Assembly: GCA_020073615.1 (NCBI GenBank)
Contig: JAIQEX010000035.1
Coordinates: 1 to 51,197 of the forward strand
DNA from: Terriglobia bacterium
GTDB lineage: Bacteria > Acidobacteriota > Terriglobia > Bryobacterales > Bryobacteraceae
Direction: 5' to 3'
DNA: 51,197 nt
Position 1 is the stretch's first letter; each line of letters opens with the position of its first letter. This document shows, piece by piece, positions 14,802 through 23,872 of the stretch. Position numbers and translations under genes: made by a program. Below the pieces are notes generated by a model that was given only the letters and a program-made list of their open reading frames with translations, did not search any database and was not told where the DNA came from.

Positions 14802-15554
14802 ATGAACACCGCCGTCCAGCTCGATAAAGACTTGCCCGTTCCCTTGTATCACCAGCTTAAGACCGTTCTGTTGCAACGGCTCAGGCAGGGGCACTGGAAG
14901 TCCGACGACAAGCTTCCGACCGAAGACGAGCTGGGCGCGCAGTTCGGCGTCAGCAAGGCCACCGTCCGCCAGGCGCTCCGCGACTTGGCGCAGGCCGGCC
15001 TGGTCCGCCGCGAGCAGGGCCGCGGCACCTTCGTGGCCGATAACAAGATCCGCTTCGGGCCGCGCCAGTTGAACAGCTTCACGCAGGAAATGCGCGATCT
15101 GGGATGCCAGGCGGGATCGCGGGTCCTGGAGCAGAAACTCGTCCCGGCCAGTGAAGAGGTCGCCCGCAAGCTGCAGATTCCTCCGGGGACCTCGCTGTTT
15201 CTTCTATACCGCCTGCGCCTCGCCGGAGGGGAGCCGATGGGATTGCAGACGGTCCACATTCCCCACGACTTCGTACCGGGGATTACCGACACCGACTTCG
15301 AAGCTGCGTCCCTGTACGAGACGCTCGAAAAACGCTTTGGCCTGCTGCCCGACCATGCCTCGCAGAAGCACTTTGCGCTGGCCGTGGGCGCCGAGGAAGC
15401 CGGCCTTCTGAACGTTCCCGCGGGCTCGCCCGCCCTCGGCGGGGAGAGACTCACTTTCCTGCGCGGCGGGCAGGCGCTGGAACTGACCTACTCTATTATG
15501 CGCGGCGACCGTTACCAGATTCAGTTGAAACTAGTGCGGGCGCCGCAACCGTAA
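14802..15554 (+). CDS. GntR-family transcriptional regulator, HutC/UTRA subfamily
   Basis: 250 residues. The N-terminal winged helix-turn-helix (about 12-76) contains LPTEDELGAQFGVSKATVRQ and the wing EQGRGTFVA, standard for GntR repressors. The C-terminal UTRA domain (about 95-245) binds a small effector; in this subfamily effectors are often sugars, amino sugars or histidine-pathway intermediates. The effector is not predictable here. It lies 28 nt before the TonB-dependent receptor on the same strand, so it probably controls uptake of the receptor's substrate as well as itself. Confidence 0.9.
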   Translation: MNTAVQLDKDLPVPLYHQLKTVLLQRLRQGHWKSDDKLPTEDELGAQFGVSKATVRQALRDLAQAGLVRREQGRGTFVADNKIRFGPRQLNSFTQEMRDLGCQAGSRVLEQKLVPASEEVARKLQIPPGTSLFLLYRLRLAGGEPMGLQTVHIPHDFVPGITDTDFEAASLYETLEKRFGLLPDHASQKHFALAVGAEEAGLLNVPAGSPALGGERLTFLRGGQALELTYSIMRGDRYQIQLKLVRAPQP

Positions 15555-15582
15555 CCGTGCACAGTAGCTTCAGGGGAGATCT

Positions 15583-18500
15583 ATGAAATTCTTAACGCGT
15601 ATTCTCGGGCTCGTGCTGCTGGTGGCAGCCGCGAGTCTGGCTCAGGATATTACCGGCAGTATCGCCGGAACGGTCACCGACCCGTCTGGCGCCGGTGTGC
15701 CCAATGCCAAAATCACGGTGACCAACACCGACCGCAACGCCGTGATTCGTACCGTCACCACCGATTCCGGCGGTAATTACTCGGCGCCGCTGCTGCCCAT
15801 CGGCACTTACTCGCTGGCGGTAACTGCCGCCGGGTTCAAGACCTCCAATCGCACCGGAATCAGTCTCGACGTGAACGACAAGCTGACCCTCAACATCGGG
15901 ATGCAGGTCGGCCAGTTGACCGAATCGGTTACGGTGGAAGCCTCTGCGGTGGAAGTAGCGCTGCAGACCGCCACCGCCAGCAACCTGATCAACGGCACGC
16001 AAATCCGCGAGCTGTCGCTCAACAACCGCAACTATGAGCAACTGGTGGCGCTCATGCCCGGCGTCTCCTCGGGCGCTTCCGACCAGCTTTACATAGGGAC
16101 CACCAACCCGCTGGGCACCAACACCGTCTCGTTCGCCATCAACGGCCAGCGGAACTCGGCCAACTACTGGACCGTGGACGGCGCCGACAACGTGGACCGC
16201 GGCTCCAACCTCACGCTGTTGAACTACCCCAGCGTCGATGCCCTGGCGGAGTTCAAGGTGTTGCGCGGCCTCTACACGGCGGAGTTCGGCCGCGCCGGCG
16301 GCGGACAGATCAACGTGGTCACCAAGAGCGGAACCAGCGCGTTCCACGGCAGCGCCTACGAGTTTTTCCGCAACGACAAGATCGCCGCCAATAACTGGAT
16401 CAACAACGCCAACAAGGTCAACCTGGGCACGGACGGTAAGGCCCGCGTGCCGCCGCTGCGCTACAACGACTTCGGCTATACCATCGGCGGGCCCATCTAC
16501 ATCCCCGGCCACTTCAACAAGGACAAGAACAAGACCTTCTTCTTCTTCTCCCAGGAGTACCGCCGCGTCATCACCTACGCCACGGTGACCGCGCTGGTGC
16601 CCACCGCCGCCGAGAAGCAGGGTATCTTTGCCGGGCCCGTCTGCGTCAACAACACCGGCAGCACCTGCAACGTCACCACCACGCAGATCGCCAATATCAA
16701 TCCGGTGGCGGCCGCTTACATCAAGGACATCTTCTCGACCATTCCGGCAGGCTCGCCCCTGGACCACTCGCTCCCGGTCTCGCAGCGCAATACCTACAAC
16801 GCGCGGCAGGACCTGGTGCGCATCGATCACACCTTCAACGAGAAGTTCTCCGTATGGGGCCGCGTTCTGAACGACAGCATCCCCACCATCGAACCGGGCG
16901 GGCTGTTCACCGCTTCTCCGCTGCCCAACGTGGCCACCACCTCCACCAATTCCCCCGGACGGACCTGGGTGTTCCACGGCCTGTACACCATCCGGCCCAA
17001 CCTGGTGAACGACGGCGGCTACAACAAGTCGTACGGCGCCATCACCAGCGACACCATTGGCCAGGGAGCCACGACGCTGTCTCCGGATATCAAGGCCACG
17101 TTGCCTTTCCCGGTCACCCTGGGACGCGTACCCTCGATCTCCTTCACGGGCGGCTCCGGTATTGCCGGCTTCGGCCCCTACCGCGACTACAACCGTAACC
17201 ATGCCGCCTATGACAATCTCACCTGGATCAAAGGACGCCACACCATGAAGTTCGGTGCCAGCGTCAACCACTATCAGAAGTCCGAGAACGCCGGCGGCAA
17301 CAACGTGGGCTCTTTCACTTTCGCCTCTACGGCCGCTCCCGCAGGCACGCCCAGCTTCGCGCAGTCCTGGGCCAATTTCCTGCTGGGCAATACCTCCAGC
17401 TTCACCCAGGCGTCTCTGGACCTCACGCCCGACATCCGCACCTGGCAATGGGAGGCCTATGTGCAAGACGATTTCCGCCTGCGTCCCAACCTGACCATCA
17501 GCGTCGGGCTGCGCTACTCGCTGTTCCGCCAGCCGATCGATGCCAAAAACGAGCTGACCAATTTCAACCCGGGTCTGTGGAAGGCCTCCGATGCGCCGCA
17601 AATCGATTCCGCCGGCAACCTCGTGGCCGGCACCGGCAACCTGCAAAACGGGCTGATGGTCAACGGCCAGAATTCGCCTTTCGGCGACAAGGTGGCCAAC
17701 GAGAGCACCAAGGACTTTGCCCCGCGCCTGGGCATCGCCTGGGACCCGTTCGGCAAGGGCAAGACCTCGGTTCGCGCCGGCTATGGCATCTACTACGATG
17801 CCATGCTGTTCGGCGTCTACGAGCAGAACATCTTCAATAACATCCCCTTCGTGCAGACCGTCACCATCCCCAACACGCGGCTGGAGAACCCCGCCGCCGG
17901 CACGCCTAGCATTTCGCTCGCCCCCAAGGTGATTCGCGGCACCCCGATGCCCTACCTGACGCCCTACACCCAGCAGTGGAGCCTCGGCATCCAGCAGGAA
18001 ATCGGCAGGAACTTCGTGCTCGATGTCAGCTACGTGGGCACCAAGGGCACCCACCTGCTGGGCATCGTGGATATCAACGAAGTCCCCGTGGGCGCCGGCC
18101 TGGCGGCCGGACTGCACACCGGCGCGGGCACGGCGTTCACCTCGGCGGATACGCCCAAGTTGAACGCGCTGCGGCCGTACCGCGGTTACAACGTCATCAA
18201 CACGCTGGAAAGCGCTTTCGATTCCAACTACCATTCGCTCCAGGTCTCCCTCGACAAGAGGCTCGGCGCGGCCGGCACCTTCGGCCTCTCCTACACTTGG
18301 TCGCACAACCTCACCGACAACCAGTCGGACCGCTCCAACGCGCCGCAAAACAGCTACAACTGGCACAATGGCGAATACGGACCGGCCTCGCTCGACCGCC
18401 GGCAAATCGTCACCTTCAACTACGTCTACGAACTGCCGTTCTTCAAGAACGCCAAGGGCGCCGAGCGCTTCGTGCTGGGCGGCTGGCAGGTTTCCGGCAC

Positions 18501-18939
18501 CGCGCAGATCGGCTCCGGTCAGCCGCTGACGGCGACCACGGCCAGCGTTGATCCGGGCGGTCTCGGGATCCTCGGCTCCAGCGTCGCCGGTCCGCGGCCC
18601 GATATGATCTGCGACCCCAACAAGGGCGCGCCGCATACCATCACGCAGTGGTTCAACACCGCCTGCTTCGCCGATGTGCCGGCGGGCGTGGTACGGCCGG
18701 GCAATGCCGGCCGCGGCACCATTCTCGGGCCCGGTTTCCAGAACTGGAACATCTCGCTGTTCAAGAACTTCAACTTCACCGAGCGGTGGAAATTCCAACT
18801 GCGCGGTGAATCGTTCAACTTCGTGAACCACCCGAACCCCAACGCCCCCACGGTGGGCATCACCAGCTCCCTATACGGCAAGATCACGGGCTTCCACGAC
18901 CCGCGCATCATCCAACTGGGCGCCAAGCTTTACTTCTGA
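15583..18939 (+). CDS. TonB-dependent receptor, carboxypeptidase-regulatory-like/Oar type
   Basis: 1118 residues. The signal peptide ends near residue 20 (AAASLAQ). A carboxypeptidase-regulatory-like beta-sandwich follows (ITGSIAGTVTDPSGAGVPNA, about 22-105), then the plug (about 115-250, with INGQRNSANYWTVDGADN) and a large outer-membrane beta-barrel ending in the aromatic residue of IIQLGAKLYF. This is the acidobacterial SusC/Oar-like class that imports oligosaccharides or other large nutrients with TonB energy. GGGGAG precedes the ATG. It has no SusD partner; the GntR regulator just upstream suggests substrate-inducible expression. A good terminator follows. Confidence 0.9.
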   Translation: MKFLTRILGLVLLVAAASLAQDITGSIAGTVTDPSGAGVPNAKITVTNTDRNAVIRTVTTDSGGNYSAPLLPIGTYSLAVTAAGFKTSNRTGISLDVNDKLTLNIGMQVGQLTESVTVEASAVEVALQTATASNLINGTQIRELSLNNRNYEQLVALMPGVSSGASDQLYIGTTNPLGTNTVSFAINGQRNSANYWTVDGADNVDRGSNLTLLNYPSVDALAEFKVLRGLYTAEFGRAGGGQINVVTKSGTSAFHGSAYEFFRNDKIAANNWINNANKVNLGTDGKARVPPLRYNDFGYTIGGPIYIPGHFNKDKNKTFFFFSQEYRRVITYATVTALVPTAAEKQGIFAGPVCVNNTGSTCNVTTTQIANINPVAAAYIKDIFSTIPAGSPLDHSLPVSQRNTYNARQDLVRIDHTFNEKFSVWGRVLNDSIPTIEPGGLFTASPLPNVATTSTNSPGRTWVFHGLYTIRPNLVNDGGYNKSYGAITSDTIGQGATTLSPDIKATLPFPVTLGRVPSISFTGGSGIAGFGPYRDYNRNHAAYDNLTWIKGRHTMKFGASVNHYQKSENAGGNNVGSFTFASTAAPAGTPSFAQSWANFLLGNTSSFTQASLDLTPDIRTWQWEAYVQDDFRLRPNLTISVGLRYSLFRQPIDAKNELTNFNPGLWKASDAPQIDSAGNLVAGTGNLQNGLMVNGQNSPFGDKVANESTKDFAPRLGIAWDPFGKGKTSVRAGYGIYYDAMLFGVYEQNIFNNIPFVQTVTIPNTRLENPAAGTPSISLAPKVIRGTPMPYLTPYTQQWSLGIQQEIGRNFVLDVSYVGTKGTHLLGIVDINEVPVGAGLAAGLHTGAGTAFTSADTPKLNALRPYRGYNVINTLESAFDSNYHSLQVSLDKRLGAAGTFGLSYTWSHNLTDNQSDRSNAPQNSYNWHNGEYGPASLDRRQIVTFNYVYELPFFKNAKGAERFVLGGWQVSGTAQIGSGQPLTATTASVDPGGLGILGSSVAGPRPDMICDPNKGAPHTITQWFNTACFADVPAGVVRPGNAGRGTILGPGFQNWNISLFKNFNFTERWKFQLRGESFNFVNHPNPNAPTVGITSSLYGKITGFHDPRIIQLGAKLYF

Positions 18940-18958
18940 TCGACGTTCCTCCAACCCC

Positions 18959-18998
18959 CCGGCCGGTTCCCGCGACAGCGTGGGCCGGCCGGTTTTTT
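18959..18998 (+). terminator. Rho-independent terminator
   Basis: CCGGCCGG (18959-18966) pairs with CCGGCCGG (18985-18992) around an 18-nt loop, followed by six T (18993-18998), 20 nt after the receptor stop. It closes the GntR-receptor unit. Confidence 0.85.
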
Positions 18999-19041
18999 CC
19001 CTTGCTCCCGCCGCCGGGCCGTGCTACACGTTGAACCCAGG

Positions 19042-22000
19042 GTGTCACTCAACACATTCCGCCGCCGGCTGCTTCCTTCGTGCATCCTCACAGCGGCCGT
19101 GCTGCTCGCCTCCTGCGCCCGGCCGCAGCACTCCGCGGCCGTGCCGGCTGCTCCCCCAGTCCCGCGGGAAACCAGCCACCACGCCGATTCGCCCGTCGAA
19201 TCCGCCGAATATATGCTCCGCCAGCGGTGGGCCGCCCCCGGAGAAGTGCCCGTCGAGCGGTACCTCGAGGCCATCCGCCACATCCGCACCATGCGCCGCT
19301 ATTCCCTGCGCGAAAGCCGTTTCGTCGAGGAAGCGCCGGGCGTTCCCTCGGCGGCTTTCGGCTCCTGGGAATCGCTCGGGCCGGGCAATGTCGGCGGCCG
19401 CACCCGCGCGCTGGTGATTCATCCGCAGAATGCCAGCATCATGTGGGCGGGCGGCGCTACCGGCGGCGTCTGGAAAACCACCGATGGCGGCCAGACCTGG
19501 ACGCCGCTCACCGATTTCGCCCCCGTCCTCACGCTGAATTCGCTGGTCATCGACCCCAACGATTCCGACACCCTCTACGCGGGGACCGGTGAGCAGACGC
19601 AAGGCTGGCGCGGCGCCGGAATCTTCAAGACCAGCGATGGCGGCCAGACCTGGAGCCAGTTGCCCGGGACCGCCACCTCCGATTTCTATTACATCAACAA
19701 GCTGGCCGTGAGCCCCCGCGCGTCTTCGCGCCTCTACGCGGCCACCGCCACCGGCTTGTGGACCACCGCCGATGGCGCCGTCTGGAGCCGCACGCTCGCC
19801 ACCGGCGGCAGCGGCTGCTTCGACCTGGCGCTCCAGCCCGGCCAGGCCGCCGACGTGCTGCTGGCCGTGTGCCAGCCGCCGGGCACCTCGCTCTACGCCA
19901 TCTTCCGCAACCCCGATGCCGCCGGGGCGGGGAAGTGGGTGCAGGTGCAGTCCGCCCCGCACATGGGCGCCACCGCCCTGGCCATCGCGCCCTCGCTTCC
20001 CAGTACGGTTTACGCCGTGTCGATCGCCAGTGACAGCGCCAGCCCCTACAACGGAGCGTTGCTCGCCGTCTACCGCTCGCAGTCCAACGGCGAGGCAGGA
20101 AGCTGGGAAACGCGCGTGTCGAACCAGGATCCCGACCGGCTGAACACCGCCATCCTGAGCTCCGATCCCGCGTATTCGCTGAGCTCCTTCTGCGCCGACG
20201 GCAGCCCCTCCTTCGGCGGCCAGGGCTCCTACAACATCTTCGCCGCGGTGGACCCCCTGGACGCGGACCGGCTGTGGGCCGGCGGCATCGGCCTGTTCCG
20301 CTCCGACGACGGCGGCGCCACCTGGGGCTCGGCCTTCAGCGGCGCCTCCAGTTTCAACGGCAACCATCCCGACCAGCATTTTCTGGCCTTCCATCCGGGC
20401 TACGATGGCGGCGGCAATCAGATCCTGTACAACGGCAACGATGGCGGTATTTTCCAGACCAGCTCCGCGCGCGGCACGCTGGCCACCTGCGCCTCGCCCC
20501 GTTCCACCGTCACCTGGGCTTCGCTCAACCACGGCTACGGAACCACGCAGTTCTATTACGGTGTGCCCTATCCCGGCGGCGGCGCCTACTTCGGCGGCAC
20601 CCAGGACAACGGCACGGTGCGCGGCGGCGATGCCCGCGGCCCCAACGGCTGGTCGTTGATCTACGGCGGCGACGGCGGCGTTTCCCGCGTGGACCCCATC
20701 GACGCCAACACCATCTACGTCGAATACGTACACCTGGCGCTGGCCAAATCCACCGATGGCGGCTTCAGTTACAAGGTGCTCGCCAAGGGGATCACCGAAG
20801 ACCCCAACCATTTCCCGTTCATCGCCTTCTATACCTTCGACCCCAACAATTCGCTGCGCCTGTACATCGGCGCCACACAGCTATGGCGCACCGAGGATGG
20901 AGCCAACAACTGGACCGCCGCCAGCGCCGCCATCCCCGCGTTCAACGGCAACCGCGACACCATTTCGTCGATAGCCGTATCGCCCGCCGGCCCCAACGTG
21001 GTCTTGTTCGGCACCAACCACGGCCGGGTCTACCGCAACAGCAACGCGCTCGCCGCCGATGGAGTCACCGCGTGGGCCTCCGCGCAACTGCGGACCGGAA
21101 ACGTGTCGCACCTCGAGATCGATCCCAGCCATCCTGCGACGGTCTACGCCACCTTCACCACATTTAAGACTACCACCGGCGACAATCACATCTACCGCTC
21201 CACCGATAGCGGCGCGACCTGGACGGGGATCGACGGCGCCGGCGCAACCGGGCTGCCGGACGTGCCGGTGGACACTCTGCTGGTGGACCCCGACGATTCC
21301 GCGCGGCTCTACGCCGGCACCGACCTGGGCGTCTTCGCCAGCCTCGACGGCGGCGCCACCTGGGCCCACGACGACAATCCGTTCGCCAACGTCATCACCC
21401 AAAATCTGGTGATCGATCGCAGCGGCGGCACGAAATTCCTCTACGCCTTCACCTACGGGCGAGGCGTGTTCCGCGTGCCGCTCGGCGGCGGCGGCAACCC
21501 GTGCGCCTATGCGGTTTCGCCCGCCAGCGTCGCCCTCGATCCCAACGGCGGCACCGCTGCGGCCGATGTGGCCACCTCTCCCGGCTGCGCCTGGTCCGTG
21601 ATGCCGGTCTGCAGTCCCGCCGCCAGCCGCATTGCTGTGCAGGCGCCGGCCAGCGGCGTTGGCCCCGCAAAAGCCTTCTTCACCGCCGTGGCCAACACTA
21701 CTTCGCAGCCCCGGACGGGCACCTTCCTGGTGCAAGGGCAAAGCGTGACCGTGACCCAGGCGGGCTTCGGCACCGCGACCTCCGGGCCCGCGCCCACGGC
21801 CAGCGTGACCCCGGCGCAAACGGTGCTGAACGCGGGCGGACAACAGCAGTTCACAGCCGCCATCAGCCTGGCCAATCCGGCGGTGCGCTGGACCTCCTCG
21901 CCCGCGGTGGGCTTCATTTCCCCCACCGGCTTGTACACCGCACCGGCGCAGCTCGATGCCCCCGCCAGCGTCACCGTCACCGCCACCAGCCTGGCCAATC

Positions 22001-23037
22001 CCGCGCTGTTCGGCACCGCCACGGTTACCGTCGCACCGCCGCCGCTCAGCGTCGCCTCCGGGGGCGTGGTGAACGCCGCCAGCTTCCAACAGGGACCGGT
22101 GGCGCCGGGTGAAATCGTCACCATTTTCGGCAGCGGCATAGGGCCGGTCGCCGGGGCCGGCGCGCAATTGGATGCGCAAGGCAGGCTGGCCGCCCTCATC
22201 GCCGGCACGCAGGTGCTGTTCGATCGCACGCCGGCGCCGCTGGCCTATGTCTCGGCGCAGCAGATCAACGCCATCGTCCCCTACGAAGTGGCCGGACAGA
22301 AGAGCACCCAGATGGTAGTGACGCGCAACGGCCAGAGTTCGCCGCCGATCGCCCTGCCGGTCGCCGCGGCCTCGCCCGCCGTAATTTTGGACTCGCCCGG
22401 CCGCGCCGCGGTGTTGAATGAGGACGGCCTGCGCAACTCGCCGCAGGTAGGCGCGCCGCGCGGCACCGTGGTAACGCTGTTCGGCACCGGAGAAGGGCAG
22501 ACCAACCCGCCCGGCGTCACGGGCAGCATTTCGGGCAGCGACCCGCCCAAACCCGCCGCGCCGCTGACCGTGCAGATCGGCGGCGTGAATGCCGACATCT
22601 TATATGCCGGGTCCGCGCCCGGCGAGGTGGCCGGCCTGCTCCAGTTGAACGTGCGCGTGCCTGCCTCGGTGCAGCCTGGACCGAATGCGGTGGTGGTCAA
22701 GGTGGGCGACGCCGCCAGCCCGTCGAATGTGACCATGACCGTCCTGGGACCCGACGGCCGCACGGCGGCGGTGGGCTACCGCAACACCGGGACCACGCCG
22801 GTGCAGCTTACGCTCTACAAGCCGGACGCGCCCGCAACCCCCATTCCGCTGGGCACCGTGGCGCCAGGCTCGCCCAACACCATTTTCATCTTCTCCTCCA
22901 AGCCGGCCGGCAACGACTGGTGGATCCAGGTGAACTCCTCGCCGTTGCGCGTGGTCAGCCAGGTCTGCCCCTTCAACGCCACCGGCACCGTTCAGTTCTG
23001 GTCGTGTATAGGCACCGCCGACACACCGTTCCAGTAA
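19042..23037 (+). CDS. Lipoprotein with sortilin-like propeller, BACON/Ig-like and Solibacter-type C-terminal domains
   Basis: 1331 residues from GTG 19042 (GTG 19021 is an alternative; neither has a clear ribosome site). A lipoprotein signal ends in the lipobox LASC (C25). Residues about 115-815 are a beta-propeller with repeated BNR/Asp-box motifs (TTDGGQTWTPL, SDDGGATWGS, STDGGFSYK). A BACON-like Ig module follows (CAYAVSPASVALDPNGG...), then a Big-type Ig-like domain (SVTPAQTVLNAGGQQQF). The C-terminus is the TIGR03437-type domain (VVNAASFQQGPVAPGEIVTI), which is characteristic of Solibacter relatives. The protein is presumably a surface-attached carbohydrate- or protein-binding scaffold; no catalytic site is evident. 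Confidence 0.85.
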   Translation: MSLNTFRRRLLPSCILTAAVLLASCARPQHSAAVPAAPPVPRETSHHADSPVESAEYMLRQRWAAPGEVPVERYLEAIRHIRTMRRYSLRESRFVEEAPGVPSAAFGSWESLGPGNVGGRTRALVIHPQNASIMWAGGATGGVWKTTDGGQTWTPLTDFAPVLTLNSLVIDPNDSDTLYAGTGEQTQGWRGAGIFKTSDGGQTWSQLPGTATSDFYYINKLAVSPRASSRLYAATATGLWTTADGAVWSRTLATGGSGCFDLALQPGQAADVLLAVCQPPGTSLYAIFRNPDAAGAGKWVQVQSAPHMGATALAIAPSLPSTVYAVSIASDSASPYNGALLAVYRSQSNGEAGSWETRVSNQDPDRLNTAILSSDPAYSLSSFCADGSPSFGGQGSYNIFAAVDPLDADRLWAGGIGLFRSDDGGATWGSAFSGASSFNGNHPDQHFLAFHPGYDGGGNQILYNGNDGGIFQTSSARGTLATCASPRSTVTWASLNHGYGTTQFYYGVPYPGGGAYFGGTQDNGTVRGGDARGPNGWSLIYGGDGGVSRVDPIDANTIYVEYVHLALAKSTDGGFSYKVLAKGITEDPNHFPFIAFYTFDPNNSLRLYIGATQLWRTEDGANNWTAASAAIPAFNGNRDTISSIAVSPAGPNVVLFGTNHGRVYRNSNALAADGVTAWASAQLRTGNVSHLEIDPSHPATVYATFTTFKTTTGDNHIYRSTDSGATWTGIDGAGATGLPDVPVDTLLVDPDDSARLYAGTDLGVFASLDGGATWAHDDNPFANVITQNLVIDRSGGTKFLYAFTYGRGVFRVPLGGGGNPCAYAVSPASVALDPNGGTAAADVATSPGCAWSVMPVCSPAASRIAVQAPASGVGPAKAFFTAVANTTSQPRTGTFLVQGQSVTVTQAGFGTATSGPAPTASVTPAQTVLNAGGQQQFTAAISLANPAVRWTSSPAVGFISPTGLYTAPAQLDAPASVTVTATSLANPALFGTATVTVAPPPLSVASGGVVNAASFQQGPVAPGEIVTIFGSGIGPVAGAGAQLDAQGRLAALIAGTQVLFDRTPAPLAYVSAQQINAIVPYEVAGQKSTQMVVTRNGQSSPPIALPVAAASPAVILDSPGRAAVLNEDGLRNSPQVGAPRGTVVTLFGTGEGQTNPPGVTGSISGSDPPKPAAPLTVQIGGVNADILYAGSAPGEVAGLLQLNVRVPASVQPGPNAVVVKVGDAASPSNVTMTVLGPDGRTAAVGYRNTGTTPVQLTLYKPDAPATPIPLGTVAPGSPNTIFIFSSKPAGNDWWIQVNSSPLRVVSQVCPFNATGTVQFWSCIGTADTPFQ

Positions 23038-23077
23038 CCGGGCCGCGCGCGTACGCCAGCGGCGCCGGCCGAAACGG

Positions 23078-23083
23078 TATACT
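23078..23083 (+). promoter_or_regulatory. Putative -10 box, leaderless methyltransferase mRNA
   Basis: TATACT (23078-23083) is followed by seven bases and ATG 23091. No Shine-Dalgarno sequence is present, so the transcript would begin at or next to the start codon. Confidence 0.5.
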
Positions 23084-23090
23084 GATCCCG

Positions 23091-23765
23091 ATGAAGTCTG
23101 TGCTCGCAACCGTCGCAGTTCTTCTGTGCCTGCCGCTCTCGGCATCGCCGCAAGCCAGCGCCCCCGCCGCCGCTGAGTCCGCCGATGCCCGCCGCGAGCG
23201 CGCGCAGAAGATCGCCGCCGTCGTGCAAGCACTGGCGCTCGAAGAAGGCGGGCACGTCGCCGACATCGGAGCGGGCGACGGCCTCTACGAAATCTCGCTA
23301 TCGCGCGCGGCCGGCGCGAGCGGACGCGTCTACGCCGAGGACATCGACGAAAAAGGCGCCATCAAGCAGTTGCACGAACGCGTGGCCGGCGCCCATCTCG
23401 CCAATGTGGAGGTGATTCTGGGCACGCCCGACGACCCGAAGTTGCCCGCCGCCACCCTGGACGGCGTCCTGATGGTCATCACTTACCACGAAGTGGCGGA
23501 TTACCGGAAGATGTTGGAGCATGTCTTCGCCGCGCTCAAGCCCGGCGGCCGCCTGGTGGTGGTCGACATGATGCCGCACAAGACGCTCGCGCGCCCGCGC
23601 GCCGACCAGACCAAGAACCACGTCATCGCCGCCGCGCTGGCGGAATCGGAAATACGCGAAGCCGGCTTCGAGGTGCTGTCCCGCGACGACCACTTCATCG
23701 ACAATCCCGACGAGGAATCCACCCGCTGGATGATCGTCTTCCGCAAGCCCGCGCCGCTCCCCTGA
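23091..23765 (+). CDS. Exported class I SAM-dependent methyltransferase-like protein
   Basis: 224 residues. A clear signal peptide (MKSVLATVAVLLCLPLSASPQ) precedes a Rossmann methyltransferase core. Motif I is VADIGAGDGLYE (SAM-binding glycine loop), the acidic residue after strand 2 is in YAEDIDE, motif IV is LDGVLMVITYHEV, and FAALKPGGRLVVVDMMP is the post-I block. An exported methyltransferase is odd because SAM is cytosolic. Similar proteins with signal sequences are nevertheless frequent in Acidobacteria and Bacteroidetes; their substrate is unknown to me. The likely leaderless promoter suggests it is a separate unit from the lipoprotein gene. Confidence 0.8.
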   Translation: MKSVLATVAVLLCLPLSASPQASAPAAAESADARRERAQKIAAVVQALALEEGGHVADIGAGDGLYEISLSRAAGASGRVYAEDIDEKGAIKQLHERVAGAHLANVEVILGTPDDPKLPAATLDGVLMVITYHEVADYRKMLEHVFAALKPGGRLVVVDMMPHKTLARPRADQTKNHVIAAALAESEIREAGFEVLSRDDHFIDNPDEESTRWMIVFRKPAPLP

Positions 23766-23872
23766 GCCTCGCGCGCCACCTGCCCCTCAGGTATTGCCGC
23801 GCCTGCTGATGGGCAATCCCGTCCGGTCTTGTAGCGCAATGAGAGGATGAAAGGGACCCTCTGGTCGCGCCG

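Noticed and set aside
15592-18831. 1079-codon open frame antisense to the first TonB-dependent receptor
   Set aside because: Composition (Val/Gly/Arg-rich, no hydrophobic core) is that of a shadow; the sense strand encodes a complete receptor.
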